Source: Macrocybe gigantea (Eukaryota > Basidiomycota > Agaricomycetes > Agaricales > Callistosporiaceae). Taken from it: a stretch of DNA of 64,000 bases. A model generated the notes under the pieces. That model ran no database searches and was not told the origin of the DNA. It worked only from the letters and a program-made list of their open reading frames with translations. This document shows positions 34,717 through 45,948 of this stretch, piece after piece (position 1 is the first letter of the stretch; each line of letters opens with the position of its first letter). Made by a program: the position numbers and the translations under genes. The stretch spans positions 62,001 to 126,000 of the forward strand of contig SJRY01000294.1 of NCBI GenBank assembly GCA_011319805.1. The letters are read 5' to 3'.

Positions 34717-35424
34717 TTACTCTTTCTTCTCGTCCCGTAGAAGGTCCATATTGCACGGCGTTCATTGATCGGATAGTACGCCAGCGAATCTAATCAGCCA
34801 CTGATGAAAGCAGTTCTAGGCTGCAGACCTTCTAACCTGTCTGGAACGGACGCAGATAGCCTCCCTGTTGTTCTGAAGCCAATTGAACCGTCGTGTTCTG
34901 GCAGGTGAGCATAAAACCTCCGTATTATCTCTTGATCAAGCGTTATATCTTGAGAAGAACCTCGCTAATCCACGAGGGTAATGCCTGTTTTACTTTTACT
35001 TATTGATTTACAGAGGCAAACTCCAACGTCCTCATGTTAGGTCGAAATGGGCCGTTATGTCATTGCGAAGAAGACCTACATATGAACCCTGCAACAGGGA
35101 GGTGTCTTACCAGAGCGTAGTACATTTTCATGAATGAGACATGACTCATATCAATCATCCGAAAAGAACCAAAAGAGAAAAGAAGGGGAGAACAAAGGCC
35201 ACCCGACCAACCCTGGATAGAGGGGACAGCATCTCAAAGCACGCCTGCCTGGCAGGGTCGACCAGGGTAAAGAAAGCGACGCGTTATCAATGTTGTTGAC
35301 AGCCCATCGCAAAGCAGCACAAAGCAGAGCCATAAGTCCAAGGATGTCTTCCTTCAAGCCGAGTCCTATCACAAGAGCGCGTCAAATAACACCACAAGGG
35401 CAGAGGAAGGTCGGCTCCATTCAT

Positions 35425-35469
35425 TCACTCGGCCTCAGCCTTGAGGATACCAGCCAGGTCGTCCGCCAT
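35425..35469 (-). other. Possible terminal coding exon of an undetermined minus-strand gene
   Basis: Read on the minus strand, a pyrimidine-rich tract ending TTCGTTCAG, a good 3' splice site, is followed directly by 14 codons (MADDLAGILKAEAE) and a stop. This looks like the last exon of a small gene, but I could not find the matching upstream exons between here and 37 kb. It may be chance. Confidence 0.2.
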
Positions 35470-37449
35470 CTGAACGAAGAGGAGAGTGAAAAAATGGCAT
35501 AAGCGAGTCAACGTCCACGAACTGACTGGCCAGCGTAAAAAGGCATGACATGTACGACAGTGCCATGCCTCGACGATCAAATGACTTGAATGCCTCGCCT
35601 CATAGCCAATGTGGTGGCTCGACTGAATGGAAGGGACGTCGTGCTGGGTTCGAAAGAAAAGGACGTCGCCAACAGCTCGCCTAAACCCATAAAATGCAAT
35701 CGGACAGACGATCGTATCACGTCCGCCGTCAGCGCTTTTCCGTTTGAGCCAGCTGCGGGGCTATCGATGCAAGAACGGGGGACCCTACAGGTGCGAGGGT
35801 GATGCCAAATTTGCACCCCAGATATCGGGACGCAGCATGTGAGTGCAGTTGAGCCGAGAAACCCGAAGCGAGTGGAATGATGCACGTTGACGCTACAAGA
35901 CAAAAAAAAAAGACAAGGACGCAGCTTTTTCGGGCGATCTTCTCAGGGACCAATTCATAAAACGGCTTTCAGAAAGAAAAGAGAAGGACGGGAAGGAAAA
36001 GAATCACCAAATAGTATACGTACAAAATATCAGGAAAAAGCTTTCATTTCGGCGTGAAGACAAGAAGCAGAGGGGACGTGTTGTCCTCTCAGAGTCGTGT
36101 TTGGGTATTATTTTCTTTTTCTATGCAGAGGCATCGAAATACTCAATATGACGCAGGGCACGGGCATCGTAGCAACAAGGGATGTGACAACGGTCAATTA
36201 ATTTGCCGTCCGGCCATTATCGCAAGTCCAGGTCTAGGAGCGCCCACGTAACGGAGAGAGCGTGCCGGTCAAGCAAGCCAACGATCCGCAGTCCGCGCCG
36301 CACATCTAGAAGCCCGAAAAGGCGAAAAGCGTCGGTTTGGGTGACGGAGGTAAAGCGTGAATGTCACGCATGAGCAAAGGATTGATCCTGATGCGAATCC
36401 GACATGTACATTGGCAGGACGCTCCAGTCATTCGATATGGGACCCTTTGAACAAGGTATAATCAAGGCTGTCATATCACCAGTATATGAACGTCTGACAA
36501 ACGTGTATCGGGCAGACAATTATGACGTTGGGCTGAAACTGGAAATGATTGTGATAGTCGCCGTCTGAAAATACAGAAGAGCGGTAAGCATATACGCCGC
36601 ATTGTTGATGTCAGAAAAGGGTAAAACGCACTCCGACGACGTCTGGCCATGACAAGACCGGAGAGCGGCACATGGCATGGCTGCTGCCTATACTGCCCCC
36701 GAGCGGGAGTGTCCAGGCCAGACCTAGTCTCCCGGGCAGGCGCAGCGGAGAGACAGTATCACACCTAAGAAACCGCCGTCCCATTCGTCGTTGCTGAGGA
36801 TCGCGGGAAAGGACGAGCAGGTCACGGGACCGCGCCGGAATGGCCGGGTCGTTCGGCCGCAAAGAGGAAGTGGGTGTCTGTTTTTTTTTTCCTCCAAGAT
36901 TCAGAGGGGTCTGCAGTAGACTAAGCTCTCAAATCGAAGCTCCCATCACACGCGCCTCCATTGACTCCGTTCCGAATCGTGAATTGCGGACCTTACATCT
37001 GCACACGATATCTGGCGACGCTCTGCCCCCGAAGCATTCTGCAAAGGGGTAATCCCCGCTCTTTCAGTAATGAATTTCGCTCTCAGAACGGCCAGCCAGG
37101 CCCAATAGAGATCGTCTTCCGATCGCCAGAGAGGCCGTCCGTCAACTTATCCTATGCATCAATGAACATGGGCGGCGATAATGCTCTTAGTGCTGCCGCT
37201 GCACCTGCGCGCGGGACGGGCAATTCCAGCTTGAGCCAGGACAGGAGGCCTGTACCAGGCGTTTCATACCCTCATGGAAAATAGCCTTCGTATATCGCAC
37301 ATTCGTTGGGACTATAGCAACGAGGCTTTCACTTCCGTCCGCCTATATATTAACTCGTTCTTTGCGCCCAGCTTCCCAAACCCGCCACCTAGGTCGAAGC
37401 GGTACAGCCCACATTCACTCCGCCCTTCAAATAATAAATACACAGCACG

Positions 37450-37779
37450 ATGACCGTTGCTCCCTCACCCGCCTGCCACTGCCCCCATACGCTCGACAAT
37501 CACTACCTCGTCCGCTGCGGCTGCCCCAATGATCGTGATCCAAAACACCCCATGTACCAGATGGACGACGCGTTTCACCGCTTGTGGTGCTCTGACTGCC
37601 TCGCTTACTGCAGGCAGCCGTCGACCTGCCGTGGGCTTTCTGCGCCCACCCGCTTCAGGTTTCCGTATATGCTCGCCCCGCTCTTTACTCTCAAATCGTC
37701 CCTCCACGCCTTTTTTCACTGTGAGCCTTGCACATCTGCTCCCTATCCCGTACGCGTCACTCATCTTGGTTTATTTTAA
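37450..37779 (+). CDS. Small cysteine-rich hypothetical protein
   Basis: A 109-aa ATG ORF with a TATA-like element about 100 nt upstream. The first 60 residues are rich in paired Cys (CHCPHTL, RCGCPNDRD, WCSDCLAYC), which could bind metal or form disulfides; there is no signal peptide. The C-terminal half has a different, Pro/Phe-rich composition and may be read-through of an intron. No family is recognised. Confidence 0.35.
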   Translation: MTVAPSPACHCPHTLDNHYLVRCGCPNDRDPKHPMYQMDDAFHRLWCSDCLAYCRQPSTCRGLSAPTRFRFPYMLAPLFTLKSSLHAFFHCEPCTSAPYPVRVTHLGLF

Positions 37780-38107
37780 ACAGTCATTTCCAACAGCATA
37801 TCCCGCATTGTGGGCGTCGTTTTCCGAATCCACTCTAGCAGTGTGAGGCGCTCGTGAAGGTGCTCGGCGGAACAATCGAAATAAACGAAAGCAGGTCCTA
37901 CCGGCGTTGGAGGCTAAAGAAGTAGCCCTCTCCCCAGGGCAAGGTTGAGGAGATGTTCTAGAAAGGGTGCAAGGAGCTTCTCTTCGGACGGCCTAGCCAG
38001 TTGTACTATACCAAATGAGCGCCTCCGTACTTATCATTTGTTATTAGCTCTCCGTCGATTGTCAAAATACTGTATTAGGCGATGCCCTCCTATATACTGG
38101 AATCAAT

Positions 38108-39698
38108 TTATTGAGTTCTCTTCTTCCGTAGATTCGGGAACTGCACGGGCGCAGACAAGACCGCGCGCTTAATGTCTGCTTGGGATTGTGGAATACGCAG
38201 CCTAGTCCTTTCTCGCTCGCCGAGCAGAGTGACCTTGCAACCTGTCCAGAACAAGGCATGTTCAGTGAACAGACAAGGGCGGGAAAAAGGTGAGAGACGC
38301 TCACCAAGCGATTTAAACAGCTGGTTAACCCTGTTTATCGATGGCGGGTCAAGGGTATCAGAAGCATTAGATCCACAATTTAAACTTACTGTGATAAAGG
38401 CATGCTGAGATCCTGAGCCAAGATATTGGTGTCCGTTGCGTAGTTGTCCACCTTGAGGCAGAGCGCGAACATGTGCGTGAAGAAACTCGTTTGAGACGCC
38501 GATGTCGGCTTGTGTCTGTTCGCAAGCAAATCAGCGACCCTGTGCGCGGGAAGGGGATGGGGCTAAAAATAAAAATGACTTTATTGAATCCCTCGCGACC
38601 TCGGTGAACCGACTCAAAAGACCATGGAGAATGATGGCAGGGATGCCGTCGAGCTTGTCTGTGGCTTCTTGCTTGGTTACGCCGAACTTCGTGTGTTGCC
38701 GAAAGGCCAGCATGTAAGAAATGTACAAGAGAATTTTACTGCAGAAAATTTAAAGAGACATGTCAGGAAAGGCACGGTAAACGAGTCGAAAGAATGAAAG
38801 TCGAAACAGACAGATTATCGTTCCTCGTTTGAGTCGACTCTTCCTTTTTCGAACGCAGGTGGCCGTTGATCCAGGAAGATCGTTTGTAATGCAACAGAGC
38901 GATTTTGCTTTTGGCGTCCTCGGCTTCCTCGAACTGGCTAATGGACAACGCTCGCCATTCATTCTCGGATATGATACCGTGCAGGGGGTATACTTGTGCA
39001 GGATCAGAGGTCTGGTCATCGAACGGCGGTACGAGTCTGTTGCTGTTTGCTTCGGCCTTTGCTTCCTCTGTCCCATAAGTGTTCAGACATACGCTGAGGA
39101 AGAGAAGAGACATAGCCGAGAGCCACACCTGCCGTCAACAAGCCCGCCGCACCCTTGTCGATGCCTTGCATGACAAAGTCCATAACGCCTTCCATCGCAC
39201 TAACGTCCACGCGGTTGCGCTCCTGCGCGCGTATGTTGGCTTTGGCCTTTTTAGTCCCGAACGTCTCGCCCAACGCGTTCCTCGCCTCCTTGAACTGCAA
39301 GTGTGTCGGCGCAGCGGACGAAGCAGCCGACTTAAGCGCCTTCACTGTGCGGGTGAGAATGTGCGGGCTCTTCGCGACAGGAAGCACGGACAGCGTCGAT
39401 GTTCGCCGATCCCGGACGGCGAGGACGTATCTACATTTCGAGTTAGAAGTTTTTTTTTTGGACTGGCAGTTGAACATGAGACGGACCGGCATCCAGAGTT
39501 GGCCGCTCTTGTGGTCTCGGTCTCGCTGGAGACGAATTCAATGTCGTTTGTCTCGCCCACTACAAGGAGGGCATGTTCCTTCACGGGGCCTTCTTTTTCC
39601 TGCTCATCCCCATCTTTCTTCTCCGCAATTTTATGTCTTTTAGGACGATAACATTGAAAAGCGGTGGAAAGCGGCGGCTGCAGTGCAGGGTAGCTCAC
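38108..39698 (-). CDS. RPA49: RNA polymerase I subunit RPA49 (A49)
   Basis: Subunit of nucleolar RNA polymerase I that, with A34.5, forms a TFIIF-like dimer and a tandem winged-helix domain. Reading leftwards: PALQPPLSTAFQCY and the dimerisation half HALLVVGETNDIEFVSSETE, then RYVLAVRDRRTSTLSVLPVA and KSPHILTRTVKALKSAASS, NALGETFGTKKAKANIRAQE, the winged-helix part (AQVYPLHGIISENEWRALS, YISYMLAFRQ, and TSFFTHMFALCLKVDNYA), and the end LGCKVTLLGERERTRLRIPQ with a Lys/Arg-rich tail. The stop is at 38108-38110. The exact start is unclear: the first exon may lie further right, up to about 40080, where KRKE-type codons occur. Divergent from SET2. Confidence 0.85.
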
Positions 39699-40237
39699 TG
39701 CTTTCGTCAGTTATCATGTTAAGACATTTCAAGCAGTGAAACCACCTAGTAGAGGCGAGATGGTTCCCGTCGTTGCTGTCGCCAGTTTCACAGAGACATG
39801 TTCCGACGTGACTGAATCGCGTTTCCGTTTTTTTGATATTGGTTGTGTCGTGGTCATTGCAGTTCGTGCCTTCCCAGCGCAATGTAGGTAGATTCACACA
39901 CCCCTTCTGGATTGACGAGGAAAAGGAGTCTTTGTATGACCTGTGTTGTTGGAAGTGCAGAAAGAAAGTGCAACCGCTTTCGGGTGACCACCTCTCCATC
40001 CGAGACCTCAAAACTAGATTGTGGCCATTCTCTGCTGTAACTCTTTTCTCTTTCTTCCATTTGAACTCACAGCAGCCCAATCGCTGCCGGTAGTTTGCCA
40101 GTTGACGCCCCGAGAGCGGCCCCCTTCAGTGGCAGTGACCGCTGCTTTGTCGGTCGTCCGAGCGTATGCTCCCTCATACCGTCGTACGGCATTCTTGAGC
40201 CCATAATAAACGGCAAGGATACCTTCTGAGCGCAGGC

Positions 40238-43200
40238 ATGTCGGGCCCTTCGCCGCTCGCCAAAGAGGAGGCAGGGAGCCAGTCACCCGGACCACTCGGG
40301 TTTGCCAACTCAGATGACACCCGTCTCTCTGCGTCTACCACTCCGCCATCACCAACACAGCCGTGTGGGCACCAGCAGCAACAGTCACGTCCTCTGAAGC
40401 TCGAGGAGCGCCCGTTGCTTCTTTCAACGCTGCACATGGACGTCAAGACGGAGCTCAAGCCGGTGCCAAAGCCAGAACCTTCGCCCTCCCAGTCACCAAC
40501 ACTGAACGGCTCAGAGCAGGATGCGTCCCAGAAGTTCAAGCTCTCACCTACCCCGACCCCTCCACCCACCACGGCCATCGGAACACCGTCGGCGTCGTCT
40601 ACGCCTCCTCCGTCCGTCAACAATGCGAAAAAGCCCCAGGCGCCTGTCCCTCAGCTCATCGGTGATCTCCCTGTAGCACGTAGTGAGGCTTTGAGCACCT
40701 TCAACGAAATCCCTGAGAACAGCTACCAGTACAAGACCCTGGGTCGCTCCAGGGAGGCTTTAGAGAGCATGAGCTGTGATTGCTTCTATGAGTCTGGTTA
40801 GTCTCCTCCCCTAGCCACGATGCCCCGTCGCTACATCTCGTTTGACATTTTCTGTACGACCTCTGTCCACACTGACTATCATTTTTCGCCTTACCTCAGG
40901 CGTTAGCGACCCAGACGATGCTTGTGGGCATAACTGCATAAACCGTTTGACGCAAGTGGAATGTCTGCCCGGTGACTGTCGCTGCAAAGCTCATTGTCGG
41001 AATCAACGGTCTGTCGCAAAAGTTTGGATTTTCAGAATCTGCTTTATTGACTACAGTTTCAGGTTCCAACGCAAAGAATATGCGAACATTGAAATTGTTC
41101 TGACAGAGAAAAAGGGATACGGGCTGAGGGTGGAGGAAGACCTGCCAAAGTGCGCTGCGCTGCTAGAAATTTCCGATTTACATAGGATCTCATCGTCTTC
41201 GAACAGAGACACCTTCATATATGAATACGTTGGAGACATCGTCAGTCCTGTATCGTTCAAGAAGCGCATGCGGGAGTATGCAGAAGAAGGCATCCAGCAC
41301 TTTTACTTCATGATGTTGCAAAAAGACGAGGTCTGTCCAAGGGCAGCAATCGATTCACCCTCCCTACTCACGGGGTTTGCAGTTCATAGATGCGACGAAG
41401 AACGGCGGAATAGGTCGCTTCGCAAACCACAGCTGCCGCCCTAACTGCTACGTCGCCAGGTGGACCATCGGAGAACATGTTCGGATGGGCATCTTTGCGA
41501 AGCGGAATATTAAGAAGCACGAAGAGCTGACCTTTAACTACAACGTCGACCGATATGGGTTCGGTCGCCTATTACCTTCCTCAACCGTCCGCTGACATGG
41601 TCATCACGTTAGGCATCAAGCGCAGATATGCTACTGTGGAGAGTCAAATTGCGTTGGCTACATCGGTGGCAAGACTCAGACCGACATTGCGTCTATGGAC
41701 GACCTCTACCTCGATGGTATATTCCCCTCCTAACTGTCTTTATTCCTGTGATGACACCTGTTTAGCACTTGGCATCACGGACGAGGCGATCTTGTTGAGC
41801 TGAAAGGGAACAAGAGGAAGAGGGGAAAGAAGATCGACGATCCCGACTTCATGGTGCGTACATAGGCTTATCATGGATAACCCTTCTAATGCGACAGTCA
41901 CAAAGCCAACTCTCAAACCTATTTCTGAGAGTGACGTTCCCAAAGTTGTGCAAGCAATCCGCCAGACGCAAAGTCGCAAAGTGCTGTCCAAGCTGCTTGG
42001 ACGTATTAAGGTACGCACTCGCGTCAGCGTCCTTGCTACGTCATGAAGCCGACCGTGCCGTCAGATCACAGAAGATCAGGCGGCTTTACGCCAGATCATG
42101 CGGCTGCGCGGCTACAGTCTTATGACGAACGTTTTGGAAGACTACGCGTCTGACCTGGAGCTCATCACTTTAGTATGTCCTCATCATCTGCCTTTGCTCG
42201 ACACTGCTGATGCTGGGTGCACAGGTATTGGAGTGCATGTCGACATGGCCTCTTCTCAATCGTAACAAAGTAGAAGATTCAAAAGTGTTTGTACCTGTGC
42301 AGAAGTGCATGAGCAGCCTAGAAAACGCTGTGGTGAAAGAGCTGGCCCAGAAGGTGTGGCGGATGCAGCCATGTACACCAACGGCGTGTTGACTTTGTTT
42401 CTAGCTGCTCGATCACTGGGATACTCTACCAGTATACAACCGGATACCCAAACGAATTAAACAAGTAACTCGTTCTCCCCAACGTTGCTCACTTTGCTCA
42501 CACATACTAGGATGGCGAAGACGAAGAAGAGGCTGCTACCGTCACGATTGCCTGGGATGACCCTGTCCCGAACGACCCATACGGGGACTACGACTACGAC
42601 CGTGAGCCATCTTTCAATTTCAAGGCAGCGCCGACATGGCGGCCACGGCCTGTTCGGCCTCGACCAGAAGCGTTGCCACCGCCTCCCCCTAAAGCTGAGC
42701 TGCGAAACACCAACCATTTCTCCCGAGAATCGATTCAAGCTGTCATCAGTGCAGCAGCAGAAGCGAAAGCGGCGCAGGAGAAAGCGGTAGCAGAGGCAGC
42801 AGCGGCAGAAGCTGCCGTTCAGTCGGAGAAGCAAGCATCGCATACTGCCCGGAAGAAACAGAAGCTGGCGAAGAAGACGCTGTCCGCGGACGAGAAGGAG
42901 GCACTGAAGGAGAAGCGGCTGCTGAAGCTTGTTGGTGCGGTTGTGGTCAAGTGCATGTCCAAGCATTCCAAGACGATGGATCATGACCAGTTCAAGAAGT
43001 ATGCGAAGGAAGTACGTGATCTCTTTCACCCTTAATCATGGCGAATGCTAATCCGTCCACTGCTAGCTCACGCAGATTATCGCGGACAAAGAGAAAAGGT
43101 CATCAAGCTACAAGGAAGGCAAGCTTGAAGCGTTGTCGGACGAGAAAGTGGCCAAAATCAAGAAATTTGCCAAGGAGTATATCGCGAAAGTGCTGAGAAA

Positions 43201-43597
43201 AATGGAAAAATCGGACAAGAGACTGAACCCACCGTCGTCGTCATCTGCAACCCCTAGGGCACTGTCGATGAATGCGGCGGACACGCCTGACTCTGCGGAA
43301 GCGATGGATACGGTCATGACGGACATGCTTGTGGAGGACGTGATGGACATGGAACCAAACAGTGACGAGGAGAATGAGGACCTGGAAGAGCCAGGCGGCG
43401 AACCTAGCGAGTCCAAAATCCAGCCAGCGGAGAATGCAACTCTGGCCTCACCGTCGCAGCAACCGGGTGTTACCGTAGATGAAGTGACGGATGAAAAACC
43501 AATGGATCTTGACGACCCGCCTTCATCGACTCACACTCCAGATCTGTCACATTCAGCGGTCTTGGGACGGCAAGCAAACGGGGTCTCGTCGAGCTAG
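40238..43597 (+). CDS. SET2: SET2, histone H3 lysine-36 methyltransferase
   Basis: Transcription-coupled H3K36 methyltransferase that binds phosphorylated RNA polymerase II. Domains: Pro/Ser-rich N-terminus (residues 1-150), AWS zinc region (SCDCFYESG, then CGHNCINRL and CRCKAHC), SET domain ([50 protein letters not shown]), post-[13 protein letters not shown], and a C-terminal SRI-like helical domain ([20 protein letters not shown] through [12 protein letters not shown]) that would contact the polymerase tail. A long acidic Ser/Pro tail ends at 43597. Introns are GT-AG; the one at 41150-41206 is 57 nt and has no stop in frame. One base is missing near 41788, between LGITDE and [10 protein letters not shown]. 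The start at 40238 is the first ATG of the ORF. Confidence 0.93.
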
Positions 43598-43864
43598 GAC
43601 TTGTATTTTTTCATCTTCTCTCGATCAACTAACTTAAGACCTGAAATTCAATTATGGTACCTTTTTGTAAAAGTTCTTCCATCTCTGTGCTCATCTTTTA
43701 TAGTCACAGAATGCAATTTCGGTTTCTCGGCAAGGGAATTCTATACACAGCGAACCTCATAAAAATACAAAGATATAAGCAATACAAATACACGGTACAA
43801 CCTTGCATGGAGCATCGGATAAGATGTGTGATATATGAACGAAAAAGCGCTTTAGATATGCAAC

Positions 43865-45790
43865 TCAGGAGAGGAAATTGATGGGATCAGGTTCATCGTC
43901 TTCAATTTGCGGGAGGGGCTTTTTTACTTGCTCAAGGACATGTTTAGGGGGCCTTTCGATTTGTATATCGAGCCCTTTGTCGGAGCCTGAAGGAAGGGAG
44001 ACTTGTCAACGAAACAGTATAGCGATCTACATTCAACTGCACCTTGCGTGATTTCACTCGCTTCGACGGAGGTTTGGAGGCAACCGTTGTAGCGGCGTTC
44101 TCCTTTCGCTTCTTGGATCTGTCCTTTGCCCTGTGATGAAATCGAAGTTTCATCAGTTCATTCGTTCATTAAAAAGACCACGAGGCAACGTACGTCTTCG
44201 TCGAATTTCCGCCCTCCACAGGCTGGTCCTCGCGTTCCGCGTCGCTTTTGGCAACCCTCTTCCTTTTCTTGGGCTTGTCAATTTTAACCGAACCGTTTTC
44301 GTCCATATGTTCTCGTGGTCGTTTCCTGGAAGCGGCCACGCCGTTGTCCTCCAGCGGGGTGGTCGAATCCCCACTGCCTTCCGAAGGGTGCGCTGCCGTT
44401 TTCGTGGTCTGGCCTGCCTTCCTTGAACGCTTGGTGGTTTCAGACTGTGATGCGAGCTCGGTTTCGGGGCCTGGATCAACAATTTTACGGCGTTTGGATT
44501 TCTGCGTCTTTCCAACGTTTTCGCCGATGTCATTGTCAGAACGATTCGGCCGCTTCTTTGGAGTGCTGTCTGTTGGTCTCGGTGAGCTCCTCATGATGTC
44601 CTCACTCTCATCCCGGACGGGAGAAAGCAGACGTGTAGGTTTGTCTGCCTTTCCAGGCTGACGAGATGTATCCTGGGAGCTTCCAGCACGACGACTCGGA
44701 TCGGTCTTGCTCTTTGAGGGAGGGTCTTGTGTTCGGACACTCTTGCCCTTTGATGACACATTCCTGGCGAGTTGCGAGCTAGACTCAGCTTCATGTATAG
44801 CTTCTGTCTCTTGTTCCGTATCACCTAGAGAGCTCTGAGTCAGAGAAGTCCTTCGCCAGATCATCAGGGGAATGTACCAAGGCCTTTCCTCCTCCTCCCG
44901 ACGGACTTTGCTTTAGGAGCGGGCATAGTCTTCTTCGATTTCGTAGGCTTGCCATCTCCACCTCCTGCGGCGGAGTCGGTGGTGTTGCTGTGTCCCACAG
45001 TATCGCCTTTGGAGCCACCAAAACTTCTGGCTGATCGTCTAACCGGGCGTTTCTGTGTATTCGACGGAACAGCTTTCGGCTCAGCTACTGAATCCTGAAC
45101 TACCTCATCATCTTCGACGGAAGCTAGTTGCGGTCGTCCTTTCACTGCTCGCGCTTTATGGGTTCTCTTTTCTTTCGGTTGTTTAACTTTATCAATATGA
45201 TCAGTGAAAAAGGCCCGACTTGTGAATCCAATGGTAAACTTACTTTGTTTAGGGGCAGTCTTTTTAGACGAACTCCGTTTCGCAGCCGCGGGCTTGACGG
45301 TTACTATAATATTGAATTTGAGCGCTGGTGGGACAGTATGAAGTCGCCCACACACACCGGTTTCTCCGTCGTCGTCCGCAACATGGCCAAGCTGCAGCGA
45401 TTTCCGTGCCTTCCGTGGAGAGGTCCTCTTCGCTGAAGCGCTATGCGTGGAGAGCTTCGCATCGGTGGATTTTTTGTTCCCCTGTTTCCCTTTGCGAGGC
45501 GAGACGGATACACTGCGTTGCCGACCCTTCTGAGACGACTGATTTCTACCTAGTAGTATATCGGCCAGGGTGTTCCTGTTGGAAGGAACGAATATGCTAG
45601 ACGCACATCGGTCAGAATTCAGAACCATCTCTCTAATGTCATTGGTTAACACATACCCGCCTCGGTCACGAAACCTAGCCTGCTGGCGCTGAAGACGCTG
45701 AGCTCTGCTTTCTTCTACTGGCACTTGTAATGGAGCCTTGACAATTTCAGGTATCTTTGGCTCGGCGCGGTTAGCCAACAGGCCTGGCAT
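43865..45790 (-). CDS. Hypothetical basic, disordered nuclear-type protein
   Basis: Starts MPGLLANRAEPKIPEIVKAP. The first 80 residues (QRLQRQQARFRDRGG, then IFVPSNRNTLADILLGR across an intron near 45656-45600) are the only part that looks conserved. The remainder is Lys/Arg/Ser-rich with several nuclear-localisation-like clusters (KKRKRVAKSD, SKKRKENAAT, SKRVKSRK). The C-terminal exon ends DDEPDPINFLS at 43865. Frame changes occur near 44885 and near 44835. I do not recognise a domain; composition suggests a chromatin or nucleolar factor, which is inference. It shares a 158-nt divergent promoter with the DUF1365 gene. Confidence 0.6.
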
Positions 45791-45856
45791 GGTCTTTTAT
45801 CGGCCAGGTTTTGAAGGTTGGACACAGGACAAGGGTCAGTACGCGACAGCACTGAA

Positions 45857-45864
45857 TCACGTGA
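45857..45864. promoter_or_regulatory. TCACGTGA palindrome in divergent promoter
   Basis: A perfect Cbf1-type palindrome lies between the divergent starts at 45790 (minus) and 45949 (plus), about 65 and 85 nt from each, so it could serve both genes. Inference from motif and position. Confidence 0.4.
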
Positions 45865-45948
45865 TCGTCGTATTTGGTATCGTGCTTGCTTGACAAACAC
45901 AATTCCAGTGATTGTGCCCTAGCCAGAAATGGAAATGCAATGATAGCA

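Larger units (their letters stand above)
33092..37449. other. Gene-poor 4.3-kb interval
   Basis: No gene is supported here. The longest ATG ORF (33912-34490, 192 aa) has an irregular composition and competes with ORFs in the other two frames, so I do not call it. A 15-codon terminal-exon-like piece lies at 35425-35469 (separate entry) and a long A run at 34698-34716. CT-rich tracts and a TATATATTAA element near 37345 precede the small Cys-rich ORF. Confidence 0.4.
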
